Shown here: piece by piece, positions 53,461 to 64,000 of the stretch
Numbering within the stretch: position 1 is the first letter of the stretch
How the letters are laid out: each line of letters begins with the position of its first letter
DNA from: Rhodotorula mucilaginosa
Lineage: Eukaryota > Basidiomycota > Microbotryomycetes > Sporidiobolales > Sporidiobolaceae
Length of the DNA stretch: 64,000 bases
Direction of reading: 5' to 3'
Assembly: GCA_034406715.1 (NCBI GenBank)
Contig: CP137869.1
Coordinates: 124,001-188,000, forward strand
Program-made: the position numbers and the translations under genes
The notes under the pieces: generated by a model
Databases searched by the model: none
What the model was told of the DNA's origin: nothing
Seen by the model: only the letters and a program-made list of their open reading frames with translations

Positions 53461-56400
53461 ATGGCGAGTGCGAGGTACAGTCCTCCCGCTACTACCACGG
53501 CGTCTTCGTCTGCTGCCCCGACGGCTGGGTCGTCGTCGTCGTCGTCCCCGCCAGCAGCAGCAGCAGCACCAGCCGCCGGAGTCGCACCTCGGCCCTTTGC
53601 GCTCTCGTCCTCGTTCTCGACTATGGCAGGCACAGGCACGAGCCAGAGCCAGAGCAGCACCAACGCCAAGATGCGCGCGAGCGTAGACGCCCTCTCGTGG
53701 CGCCAGAACGCCAGCCCGCACCACCTCGCCGCCGCGCAACCGAACTCGGCCGCCGCCAAACGCGCCTCGAGTCCCGGTCGGACGGTCAGCTCGTCCGGCG
53801 CTACGCTCAGGCCCGCGAGTGAGTACCTCGGTGGTGGGGCGGGGTACGGGACGGGACACGGCGCGCCGCACGAGAGGGGACATTCGTTCGGAGGGACGAC
53901 TCTGTCGCACACGACAACCACGTCCGCGTCCGAAAGTGAGTCGCGTTCCGCTCGGTCGCGCTCGGTCTGCGTCGGAATGCAGAGACAGGTCACTGACTGT
54001 TGCGCGTGCCTTGAATCCTCGCCTGTCCGAGCAGCCGAAGGTGAGTCCCGCCCGGACCGATTCAGGTCGTCGCCACCGCTGCTGCTGACCGCTCGCTCGC
54101 TCGCGTCCCCTTTCCTCGGCTCGCAGCTATCGATCGCTGGTTCGAAGACTTGCAGCACTACGAGTCGACCCTCGAAGAGATGGCCGCCGCCTCGCTCGAC
54201 TCGAACTTCAAGGACGAGCTGTCCGCGATCGAGCAGTGGTTCCGCGTCCTGAGCGAAGCCGAGCGCACCGCCGCCCTGTACTCGCTCTTGCAGAGCGCGA
54301 CCTCGCTCCAGACGAGGTTCTTCATCACCGTGTTGCAGCAGATGGCGAGGCAGGATCCGGCCACCGCGGCGTTGCTCACTCCGGCCAACCCGAGTCAGCG
54401 TCCGTTTTCCCTTTCCGTCGTCTTTATCCCACTCGGACTCGGCTTGGGTCGCTGACGCCATAAACTCTTCTTCGCAGCCACGTTCGAGTCACAGATGGAT
54501 CTGAACAAGTTTGGCTCGATGAGCCTGAACAAGTCGCCGTCGTCTTCGCTCGCGCGTTCGTACGCTCGCCAATCGCTCGCCGGTCCGTCGCCCGGCCAGA
54601 CGAACGGCAGCACGTCCCTCTACGGGACCACCGATTCTCTCCTCCCTCCCGACCTGAACGCCTCGGCCGCTTCGACCCTGGCTCAGCAGCGCGCGAAACT
54701 CAAAGCCAGCGCGCGGACGAGCGCGCCCGCCAACCTCCTCCTCGGCGCGAGCGGCGGCGGTCTCTCGCTCGGCGACAGTATCAAGAGTCCGCTCTGGGCA
54801 CGCGAAGAGACCCTGCAGGAACAACGCAGCCCGTCGCCGTTGCCGCACTCCTCGGCCGCCGCCGACTCGTCGTCCTCTTCGTCGCAGTACTTGCGCTCGC
54901 CGATCCCGGACCTCGGCTCGTCCTTTGCGGATCAGCAAATGTCTCCGCTCGTCGGCGGGAACTGGGCTTCGATGGTCAACACGCCGCTCGTTCCCATGTT
55001 TGCGACTCAGAAAGCCGGCGGTGACTCGTCCTCGGCTCACGACTTTGGGACCTCGGTCGGGCCTGGCGCCGGCAGCAACGCGTCCAACTTGAACCTCGAC
55101 GGAGTCGGGCAGCGGTTGGCGGCGTGGAACGGGGGTGCTTCGACCGGGTCGAACGGCAGTATCGTCCTCGACGACGCGCGCAAGTTTCGTCGCTCAGCTC
55201 GCGTCCCCGGCGCGGCGGATGGTGCGGGTGGTCTGAATGGCGGGGCGCTCTCGGGCATGTACGACGAGAATACGACGACGACACCCGGCGGGGGGTCGGT
55301 CAACGATCAGCGCGCCAACTCGGCGGCGATGGCTCAGCGGCGTGTTCAGGAACAGATCCAGGCGATGCAGCAGTTCAAGGGTACCGGTCCCGCCGGTTCG
55401 TCGTCTAGTGCTGGAGGAGGAGGAGGCGGCGGAGGCGGGTCGAGGATGACGAGCACGGGCGCGCTGGGTTCGCCCGGTCTGCAGCAGACGGCGATGGCGG
55501 CGCAGCAGAATTGGAGGAACGCCAACGCCGCGCACTTGCCTCCGCCTTCGCCTCAGCAGGACGTGCACCAATCTCAGCACTACCAGCAGCAGCAGCAGCA
55601 CTTTGCCGGCGTTGGAGGAGGTTACGGCCAGCAGCAACAGCAGCAATACGGCGGCGGTCTCGGTTCGGCTTCTTCCCCCAGCGTCGGACTCGGCGTCGGG
55701 GTGGGAGGTGGCGCGCCGGCGGCGGCTGCTCAGTCTTCCTCCGTCCAGGCTCAGCTCGCAAGTCTCCTCGCGCTGCAGCAACAAGTCATGCAGCAGCAAC
55801 AGCAGTTGCAGACTCTCGCGACGATGCAAGGCCTCGGCGGACTCGGCGGCATGATCGCCGGATTGGGCGTCGGCAGCATTGCCGGCATGGGGGGCGCTCC
55901 TGGAGGAGGAGGTGGCGGCGGCGGACTTTCCCCCGGACTCGGTCCGCAGATCAGTCCCCGTCTCGGCGGCGGCGGCGGCGGCGTCGGAGGAGGTCCCGGA
56001 GGAAGTCCGAACGGCTTCAATGGCGGTCCGACGTCGCCCGGACTCGGAGGTGGCTTTGGGATGCCGTCGCCACACTCGCGCAGGTCGCCTCGGCCTTACG
56101 AACGCTCGCCGGGCAACTTTTCGTCCGGCTTCGGCTCGCGGCACGGTCACGGTCATGGACACGGTCACGGGCACGGGCATGGCCACGGGCACGGACATGG
56201 CGGCGGTGGTGTGTCCGGTGGAGGTTCCGGCAGCAACGCGCCCGGCTCGGCGAACCCGCAGCAGATTCCGGGCAGCGGCGCCAACCCGGACGAGCCGCTC
56301 GACATGCAGCTCCTCGGCGACACGCCCGCGTGGTTGCGCAGCCTCAGGTTGCACAAGTACACGAGCAACTTTGAGGGCGTCGCGTGGGAGGACATGGTTA

Positions 56401-56756
56401 AGATGGGCGACAAGGATCTCGAAGACAAGGGCGTGGCGGCGCTCGGAGCGCGGCGCAAGTTGCTCAAGTCAGTCGCACGAGTATTTTGCCTTCTCATTCG
56501 GTCGTGCAGCTACTGATGTTGCATGATTACGTCCGACAGGGTCTTTGAGACGGTCCGAGCCAAGACTGGTCGCGCCCTTCCCGGCGATGGTCTCACCGTT
56601 TCGTCGCCGATGTCGCCGACGTCCGACACGTTCGACTCTCCACTTCCCGACACGTCGCCGAACCCGAACGATACCAAAGATGACGCCCATCACGAGGACA
56701 AGGACGCAGTGTCGAGCGAGGCGAAGGACTCGCCGGCAACCGAAACCTCCGCTTGA
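53461..56756 (+). CDS. VTS1: VTS1/Smaug-type SAM-domain RNA-binding protein (about 984 aa)
   Basis: Exons are 53461-53935, possibly 54035-54040, then 54127-54393, 54478-56467 and 56540-56756. Vts1 binds hairpins in mRNAs through its SAM domain and promotes deadenylation and decay. The conserved N-terminal region reads [40 protein letters not shown] and [15 protein letters not shown] (about residues 160-250). A long Gly/Gln/Ser-rich middle follows, with poly-Gln and poly-Gly runs and a His-Gly repeat (about 56138-56205). The SAM domain lies at about residues 860-915: [38 protein letters not shown] and [13 protein letters not shown]. The 53936-54126 part is uncertain: it either holds a 6-nt micro-exon or is partly read through in frame. 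Confidence 0.92.
56138..56205 (+). repeat. VTS1: His-Gly dipeptide repeat in VTS1
   Basis: About ten consecutive His-Gly units encoded by varied codons (CACGGT, CATGGA, CACGGG and so on). The codon variety argues against very recent slippage and for selection on the protein. Confidence 0.85.
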
Positions 56757-57184
56757 AACGATTTTCTTCACCACGGCAGACACTCGTTGGCTTTTTACAC
56801 GCTTTCTCGGAACGGCTCCTCGACTCATCGCCGCAATAACATATACCCGCGCTCCCTGTCCGAACCCTTTACGCCCGCTCGCAACGTCTCTTGACTTTAC
56901 CCATATCAGGGTAACCTTTCTTCGATTTCTTCCCCATTCCTTTCCTGGGTTTCCTGTGCCGGACTTTCGTGCATCCCCTTATCCGGTATCGCCCAGTAAG
57001 CTTGCATTGTACCCCTTGCTCAAGGCGCCATGCGTCGTGCTATCTCATGAGAAAGGCTTGTTGGGGGAGCAGCGGTACGTATGGTTTTGTCGCTAGTCTA
57101 AGACTATCCTTCTCGACTCGAGATGCGCGAGGAAAAAGCAAAGTCTCCCGAGCGTCGGGAGCATATGTACGGGCAAGTGTTGGG
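56757..57184. other. Convergent intergenic region VTS1 / XPG-family gene
   Basis: 428 bp between converging stops, AT-richer than its surroundings. Nothing recognised beyond 3' flanks. Confidence 0.4.
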
Positions 57185-58619
57185 CTACAGGTAGAGTCGC
57201 TCAAAGGTCGTGTCGAGAGAAGGGAACACCGGTGGCGGTGTCGAGGTCGTTGCGACGACATCGCGCTCGGGAAGGGTCGAATCCTCCGCACAGTCGCCAT
57301 TCTCGACAACGTCGTCGAGCGTTCCCGTGCCGGCGACGAGGTTAACGTCCAGCTCATCGAGATCGCCCCAGTCAAACTCGACGTCGTCCATCTCCTCCAC
57401 CAAAGTCGAACCGATATCGTCGTCGTCGTCCAGAAATCCGTCGTACTCGAGAGACGGCGACACATTCCGGACTCTGTACTTTGCGAGCAACAGCGGCAAG
57501 ATCGGCGAAGGTTCGGTCGGTTGGAGCGTGCCGAAATAGGTGGTAGGTTCAGCGACGCCACTCAGGGCAGCGGCTTCGAGATCGACGTCGTCCTCGATGA
57601 TGAGCGCAGGGCGATCTGACGTCGCCGGCGACAGGGGGTCTGCACCTGGGAGCGGCGGCAAGTTGAGAAAGATGTCGCGCGCAGTCTGAGCCGTCGCGAG
57701 GTAAGCGGCGGTAAAAGTCTCGTTGAGGCGGAAGCGATCCGATACGGCGACGAGCACGTTCTCGATACTGCGATACTTGCGGACCGCCTTGAGCGCGCTG
57801 ACAGGTCCGAGACTGCAGAGCGAGTGCTCGCGTTCAGCTCGGGACATGGTCCGCGGGGGAAAAAGTAAAAATGGCCCGCACACACAACGCACCCTTTGAT
57901 CCGCTCGGTAAAGTCAGTCCCGAGGAGGATGGCCAAATCGACAAACTCGGCCTTTGACATCCCGAGCGCCTCTCGCAGCTTGACCGGATCGAGCACATTC
58001 ATCGGCACCTTCGGCTGATCCGCGAGCGTAATGTTGCGCAGGACGGGCGCGCCATAGACGACGACGTCGGTGTCTTCGCTGATGACCAAATCGGCGAGGC
58101 CGTGTTGCTGCAGGGCGGCGCAGACGCCTTCGGCTTCGTGAGGGTGGTCGGGAGTCGGTTGTAACCACGGAACGCCGAGCGCTTCGATCAAAGTCTGCCG
58201 AAGGGGGGCGGGCGGTGCGGCGAACGGGTCAGTCAATCAGAACGAGTATAAATACCTGAACAAGGGACCATCCAGTCGACGCAGCTCACCCGAACTTCAC
58301 GGAACGCGGCAGCGCTGATCCCCTTTGAGCGTTGGTCGTGACTCTGCTGCAGCTCTGAGCTCCGCTCGATGATCGGATGCAAGTCGTCCTCATACGAAGC
58401 GGTGGTAGGAGGAGGAGGCTGCTCCATCGAGTCGCTCGAAGAGGGTGCATTCTCCGTGGGTACCACCTGCTCCTGGTCTTGCTCCTTCTCTCGCGATACT
58501 TCCGGCTGAGCAGTGCCCGCGGCCATTTCACCCTGCGACTCCGTCACGTTCAACATCCTCTCTATCGCTGTTGACGAAGCGTCCACGTTCGCATCCATGC
58601 TCGACACCTCCGCGGGACC

Positions 58620-58650
<31 letters not shown>

Positions 58651-60146
58651 GCGAGGCGGACCAACGAGCTAAAGAACAGCGCCTCTCTGCGAAAGACATC
58701 GATCTGGTTCCGCGAGTAGATTGGGTTGGTCGCGTCGGCGAGGTGGGCTTCGAAGAGCGAGGCGAGCGTCTGAGCGGGAGAAGAAGTCGCTGGCGGAGGA
58801 GGAGGAGGCGGTCCGGGTTGCGTGGCTGGCTCTTGTGCGAGGGGTTGGTCGGGAACAGTATGCTGGCTTAGGCTCGGTCCTTCGATGCCGAGCTCCGTCG
58901 ATGGCGCTTCGGCAGTTTGGCTGATTCGATCCACCTCGCCATCAAGGCTGGGCGGCGTCGCCTCCTCCTCCTCCACGACGCCAGGAACCGCAGTCCGCGC
59001 GACAGCTTCCCCTTCCCGAATGTCCAAGTCTGCAGATCCTCGCTCGGGCGTGGCGGCGATCGATTCCGACCCGAGCGGAGTCGAAGCGGATGGTACTGCC
59101 GGCGCCGGCTCCGGTTCCGTTTCCGTTTCCGGTTTCGGCGGCGAAAGGGGCTCGGATGCAGCTGGCGGTGAAGCAGAGTCTCGTAAGACAGGTGTCGTTT
59201 CGAGCGGAGGAGGTCCCCTGTCACTGACGAAAGCCTCTGAGACTGTCTCGACGGGAGGATGTGGGATCTGATCGGGACCGAGAGGTGGCGTCCGCGTCTT
59301 CTCCTCCGACCGCAGATCTGGAGCGGCAGCTACCCCGGCAGTCTCGTCGACGCTGATGTCAGCGTCCGGCGACGTCAGCTGCGACGGAGCGGTAACCTTC
59401 TGGCTCGAGCATGACTGAGCAGAGGTCTCGTCCGCTTCTGAGGATGAAGGCTCCTGTTCGGCTGAAGACACGGCGGATGGTGACGCCGACGGTGGTGCTG
59501 GTATGGACGTGAGCGAATCGACACGTTCGGCTTGGACGACGCGCTCGAACGCCTCGATCAGCTCGCGGACGCGTTTCCGATCCGCGTCGAGTTTCGCCAA
59601 CTCGGTCTCGACCGCTCCGACGCGAGCCGTCGCGTCCTGCTGATCTCGATGAGACCTCGCCGCTCGCTGCTCGTCGAGGATCTCTCTCGCCTTGTCCCGA
59701 AAGGACTCGACAAACTCGTCCCGTTCGTGGTGGTCGACGCCCGCCAAGACGGCACGGATCGTCCTCAACCGCTCTCCGCGGATCAGTTCTGCCTCGCCGC
59801 GGAGGCGTTGGACCTCTCTCGCGAGTCGGCGGCGTTCGTTCTCGCGGGCTTTGGCGTCGAGGCGGGTCGCGCCGTCAAAGACGACGATGGGGTTGATGTC
59901 GTTCTGTTTCAAGCGGCGGAGGAAGTAGTACCACGCGCGGGCGTGGCGGTGACCTGCCAATTCGTCGTCCAGTGCTGTCGTATCGCCCTCAGTGAGCGGA
60001 TAAGGGTTGGCAAAGTGGAATTTGGTGGTGAGGAGGTTGGCGTCGATGGCGAGCGTCTTTCCTCGAAAGTCGCGTATGCTCGCGTAGGTCGTGATCGACT
60101 CGGGAGCGTACCGTTTCGCGACTGCGTTCAGGTCGCGTACGCCCAT
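57185..60146 (-). CDS. XPG/FEN1-family structure-specific nuclease with long acidic spacer (928 aa, 3 exons)
   Basis: Exons are 60146-58290, 58194-57893 and 57812-57185; phases close. The N region starts MGVRDLNAVAKRYAPES; an upstream in-frame ATG at 60176 is rejected because this family starts with MG. Acidic residues of the two-metal site are visible: Asp in LAIDANLL, Asp in PIVVFDGATR, two Glu in HEAEGVCAAL, two Asp in SEDTDVVVYG and Asp in GTDFTERIKG, which also opens the helix-two-turn-helix (LGPVSALKAVRKY). The two halves are separated by about 400-450 Pro/Ser/Glu-rich residues, an arrangement like Rad2/XPG, although the N region is not clearly XPG itself. It should cut branched DNA, by family inference. 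I cannot assign it to a named subfamily. It shares a 278-bp divergent promoter with HEM14. Confidence 0.85.
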
Positions 60147-60424
60147 CGCAGTGTCTCGCCGCCTGCGCTGCTGCACCTCATGTGGAGCGGCAGCTTAGCT
60201 CTGAGCGTCACCGCAGCCAAAGAGCGTCTCGCGGAGAGCGAGGAAAGAGCGGCAGAGCGAGGGCAAGACCAGTTGGTAGCAGCAGTACCCTCCCAAGCTC
60301 CCCAGGCTGGCGTATAGCGTCACAGTGAGCACTTGAGAAGTGAAAGCACCGCCTTCCGTCATTCCGCTTGAGCTCGTCGGCCTCTCACCAGCTGCAGTAG
60401 CCTATACCCGCGGGCAGGCAGGAG
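60147..60424. promoter_or_regulatory. Divergent promoter region XPG-family gene / HEM14
   Basis: 278 bp between outward-facing start codons; it must contain both promoters. No element recognised by eye. Confidence 0.5.
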
Positions 60425-62409
60425 ATGAGCGCACACGGTCGACTGGTCCGAGCGAGGCGCTCGTGTCTCGCGAGTTTGCCGTCCAGCTGGCTGCCGACTT
60501 TCGCTCCTCCTCTCGCTTCCCACCGACACGGCGTCACAACGCAGACCAGTGCGACTCGAGCAGGCAATGAGACGACCACGCTCGCCATCGTCGGCGCCGG
60601 CTTGTCGGGCCTCTCGACCGCGCACCACTACCTCCGCCAACTGTCGCCCCGTCGCCGCTCAAACACGCGCATCGTCATCCTTGACAAGCAACACCGCGTA
60701 GGCGGATGGTGTCGCGCAGTGCGCATACCCTCGCAAGATGCAGATGATCATGCGCACCACCACAAGCGACGAAAAGACTCGTCGCTCGTGTTTGAGACGG
60801 GGCCGAGAAGTATCCGCCCCGTCGGCTTGTCAGGCTGGCTCACTCTCCAAATGGCGAGTCCTGTACCCCTTATGAGCTTCGACTTCATACGCTAATCCGC
60901 TCTTACAGGCCCACGACGTCGGACTCGCCTCAGAGATCTTGGTCGTGCCCAAGTCGGCCCCCTCGGCAAAGAACCGCTACCTCTACACGCCACCAAAACT
61001 CACCCTCTTGCCCTCGTCGCTCTCGACCGCCTTCAAATCAGTCTTCACAACCCCGTTGATCCGTCGAGTCCTCCCTTCCCTCTTGCTCGAACCGTTCCGA
61101 CCCCGATCGCCCTTGCACGACAAAGACCCGACGGGCGGCGACGAATCCGTCGACGCCTTTTTCTCGCGCCGGTTCGGCCCGACCCTCGCCAACGAAATGA
61201 TCAGCGCCATGATTCACGGGATCTACGCCGGCGATACCCGCCGCTTGAGCGTCCGCGCCGTGTTCCCCCAGTTGTGGGAAGCCGAACGAGAATGGGGCAG
61301 CGTCGTCCTCGCCGGCCTCTTGGGCGGTTGGGCCCGCCGCCGTGGCTGGAAACCGAAATCTCCGTGGAGACTCCAAGCGGAGCAAGACGCGAGCGAGATG
61401 GAACGGATCAAGATCGGCTTGGCGAGTCGACATGCCGAAGGGGGTCATCGGTTGGTGCACGCGTTGGAGCACGCGAGTGTGTGGGGACTCCGGGGCGGGA
61501 TCGAGACTTTGACGGATCGGTTGCGGACTACACTCGAGCAACAAGGTGTCGAGTTCTGGTTGGGCAACGATCAGGGCGCCGTCGAGTCGGTTGAGAAGGT
61601 CGACGAGGGGGGCTGGCGGGTGCGTTTTTTTCTGTTTGTCTCTACTGATTCGGGCTAGAGCTCCGAACTGACAACGAACCTTTGCCCGCCAGATCACGAC
61701 TGCTTCCGGTACACGACTCGACGCGACTCAGCTCGTCACGACTGTCCCTCAGATCCTACCCGCCGAGCTCTCCCCGCCCTTGATGCCTTCCGCCACCGTC
61801 AGCGTCATCAACCTCTCCTTCCCCGCCCCCAATCCCGCCACCAACTCCCCTCCGTTGTTCCCCCGCGGGTTCGGTTACCTGATCCCTCGCACGGTCCCGA
61901 TCGAACAGAACCCGCACCGCGCCTTGGGAGTCATCTTTGACTCGGACGTCCAACCCGAAGTGGACTCGTCCCACGAGCAAGGGCTCATCAAAGTCTCGCT
62001 CCTCCTCGGCGGATCATACTGGCTCGATCAACACCCTCCCCCCTCCCCAACCCACGACGAACTGGTCCGCGCCGCGCTCGAAACTCTACAACTCCATTTC
62101 CCCGCGACCCGATTCCCCGAACCGGTTCACGCCTTTTCGCACACGCACAGGGATTGTATCCCCCAAGTCGCACCCAACTCGCTCCCTTCTTTCCGAGCAT
62201 TTGGAGAGCGACTCAAACGGGAAGGGAACGGCTCGGTGGCGGTGGTGGGAGGGGGGTTCAGCGCCGTCGGCGTGAATGGGTGCGTGAAATCGGCGTGGGA
62301 GGTCGGGAGTGCGATGGCCGAGTTGAGGAATGGGGATGTGAGAAGGGACGAGGCGGGTCAGGTGGTCGCGCGGACGGTCAAGACGGGGACGGAGATGTGG
62401 GAATTGTAA
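60425..62409 (+). CDS. HEM14: Protoporphyrinogen oxidase, mitochondrial (618 aa, 3 exons)
   Basis: Exons are 60425-60853, 60909-61619 and 61693-62409, all phase 0. The enzyme oxidises protoporphyrinogen IX to protoporphyrin IX, the penultimate step of heme synthesis, at the mitochondrial inner membrane. The first 45 residues are rich in Arg, Ser and Ala and free of acidic residues (MSAHGRLVRARRSCLASLPS), as expected for a mitochondrial presequence. The FAD-binding motif is AIVGAGLSGLSTAHHYL, followed by FETGPRSIRP, FFSRRFGPTLANEMISAMIH, GIYAGDTRRLSVRAVFP and GGIETLTDRL. The C-terminal FAD contact is GGGFSAVGVNGCVKSAWE. Length is slightly above the usual 500-550, partly from insertions. The first intron may use a GC donor (GCGAGT). 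Confidence 0.95.
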
Positions 62410-62747
62410 ACGCGGACCTTTGTTGCCGCACTCTAGAACACATAACGGCACACCCTATAGAGATACAAATACTTTCTTGCTGGTCTCGCGCGTGTTCTCG
62501 AGGCTTCAGAAGAGCGGAGGGGGGTTCGTAGGAAGTCCCCGGGGTTGGTCGCGAGGTGATTCGGATGGGTTTCTCTTTCTTGCTCTTCGCCCAGAAGATC
62601 GGTATGAACAAGGAATTGCAAGCGTAGGAACAACAACTAGCATAGAGATGGCCACGAAAGGAAGGAGGAATGCGAGTGAGGAGGGGGAGGACAAACGGTG
62701 GAAACGAGCGGCGAGGAGAGGACCTGGGGGAGAGACCGATCGTTGCC
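62410..62747. other. Convergent intergenic region HEM14 / right-edge gene
   Basis: 338 bp between converging stops. Nothing recognised. Confidence 0.4.
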
Positions 62748-64000
62748 TCAGCCATAGCTAGTCCGCTGCCTTTTGACATCCCCCGTCGATTCGTCGACCG
62801 CGAGTTCCTTCAACGCTTGACGAGGACTCGTAGAATGCCGGCGGGGCTGGTTATTCGCCGCCGCCGCCGCCGCCGAAGTGGTGGCGTTGTTGTTCCAGCT
62901 CGCGGCAGCGTACTCACTGCGCAGATGGGCACAAAGAGCGGCGCGGCAAGTCAGCTAAGGTTCAGAGGAAATGACATGGAGGACCGGCATCGTGTGTGCG
63001 AACTTACCCCCCCTGGTGGTCCGCACTGCGCTTCATCCCCCTCGCGCTCTGGAAAGCTACTCCGTCCGCGCCGATCCCGTCCGCGCCATAGGCCTGTCCC
63101 CCAGCACCACCCGTCACAGCCTCCATGTGGCCCGCCGCTGCTTTGACCATCCCCGCTCCGACGTTGAGGGAAGGCAAAGTCCCGGCCACCTTCGGACCAC
63201 CGCCGACGACGTTCTGACCGACCGATTTCGTACGCTGCATCGAGTTGGTGCGGGCGACTCCTCCTCCTCCTCCCTGCGCCTGGGGAGGTTGGTTCGGACG
63301 GAGGGCGGGCGGTCGAGCGTTCCCGTGCATGGGAAGACCCGGTTGTTGCGCCCCCGCCCCCGCCCCCGGAGCAGGGCCATTGTTCTGAGCGAGCATGCGC
63401 GCCGCCGAGACGAGGGAGGGGTCCTGCGTCGGTGGGACGAGCATCGCAGCAGCAGCAGCAGCAGGAGGCGCCGCTCCCGTCGCCGTTCTCGCTTGTTGCT
63501 GTTGCTGTTCAAGTTTCTTCTGCCTCTGCTTGGCAGCAAGACGCTGCATCGCATCCAGCCGTCTCTGCTCCACTTGATTGGCCGCTTCCACACTTGCGTG
63601 CGCGTGTGACCCTACGCCCGCAGGAGCTTGGGGAGCGACGGCGGGCTGCTGATCCGGCATGGGCGTGTTGTTCGTGGTCGGGAGTTTCTTCTCCATGCCG
63701 ACGATCGCACCACCGACGACGACGCTGTTCATGAGTGCCAATAGAGACGTTACTCAGCATGAGTGCCGAAGGGGAAATGGGATCGAGGTACGAAAAGGGG
63801 GCGCCGGCCTCACCTCGAGTCCGCCAAACCATCCCATTCCGCAAACCCGCTATCGTCGCGGATCCCCCCACCAGCAGCAGCAGTCGTAGCGACGCTCACG
63901 TTTCCTCCTCCTCCGCCGCCAATCAGTTCCTCTTCTCCCGGCAATTCCATCGCGGCAAACAGGCTGTCGTCGTCCGAAGCGATGCTCGGCGTCGTTGCGC
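62748..64000 (-). CDS. Unknown protein, 3' part; start lies beyond the right edge
   Basis: Exons are 64000-63814 (open at the edge), 63724-63008 and 62916-62748; phases close. The visible part is low in complexity. It has an acidic opening (SDDDSLFAAMELPGEEELIG), Gly-rich runs, a helix-prone basic/Gln segment (QRRLDAMQRLAAKQRQKKLE then poly-Gln), a Pro/Gly-rich middle and a C-terminus ending VKRQRTSYG. The KRSADHQGG-like and KRQR patches could be nuclear localisation signals. I recognise no domain and give no function. The splice of the last two exons is well supported, because the frame would otherwise stop directly at the GTAAG donor. Confidence 0.65.

Noticed and set aside
1-64000. Transposons, retroelements, viral remnants or CRISPR arrays
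   Set aside because: No reverse transcriptase, integrase, transposase, capsid-like protein, terminal repeats or regularly spaced repeats were recognised.

Overview
The window is nuclear DNA of a GC-rich, intron-rich fungus. Almost every gene is broken by short introns of about 50-110 nt, with GTGAGT or GTGCGT donors, CTGAC/CTAAC-like branch sites and CAG acceptors. Exon ends were set by reading-frame continuity and by conserved protein motifs. Gene density (23 genes in 64 kb), intron style and protein content fit a basidiomycete, probably a red-yeast relative in Pucciniomycotina. That placement is inference; no species is claimed. No transposon, retroelement, tRNA, rRNA or CRISPR was recognised.

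Layout. 1-1479: 3' part of an F-box/LRR gene (+). 1575-15667: four genes on the minus strand, namely two paralogous alpha-arrestin-like genes (A 1575-3878, B 13679-15667) on either side of a histidine-rich protein gene (4269-5797) and a full-length ABCB/MDR-type transporter (7037-12492). 16468-26010: four plus-strand genes, encoding an Stf2-like hydrophilic protein, a single-pass membrane protein, a PA-TM-RING protein and a TBC Rab-GAP. 26281-28588 (-) UDP-glucose dehydrogenase and 28975-29706 (+) LSM8 share a divergent promoter. 30624-32412 (+) encodes a BAG-domain protein. 32538-46011 (-) holds an SLM1-like BAR/PH protein, a MAT2B/RmlD-like reductase, a disordered protein of unknown function and cohesin SMC1. 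46466-56756 (+) holds a GPI-anchored-type surface protein, BUB3, glutamine synthetase and VTS1. 57185-60146 (-) encodes an XPG/FEN1-family nuclease, 60425-62409 (+) protoporphyrinogen oxidase (HEM14), and 62748-64000 (-) the 3' part of an unknown gene.

The genes are mostly unrelated housekeeping functions: chromosome segregation (SMC1, BUB3), RNA metabolism (LSM8, VTS1), nucleotide-sugar, nitrogen and heme metabolism (UGD1, GLN1, HEM14), membrane traffic and signalling (arrestins, TBC, SLM1-like) and stress (BAG, Stf2-like). The most unusual signal is in gene structure. Two unrelated genes (Stf2-like and LSM8) appear to have a 59-nt intron inside the ATG start codon. Three genes have introns best explained by GC-AG splicing (arrestin A, SMC1, SLM1-like) and HEM14 is a possible fourth. 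Glutamine synthetase uses a 6-nt micro-exon, and VTS1 may use another. The PA-TM-RING protein has lost one zinc ligand of its RING.
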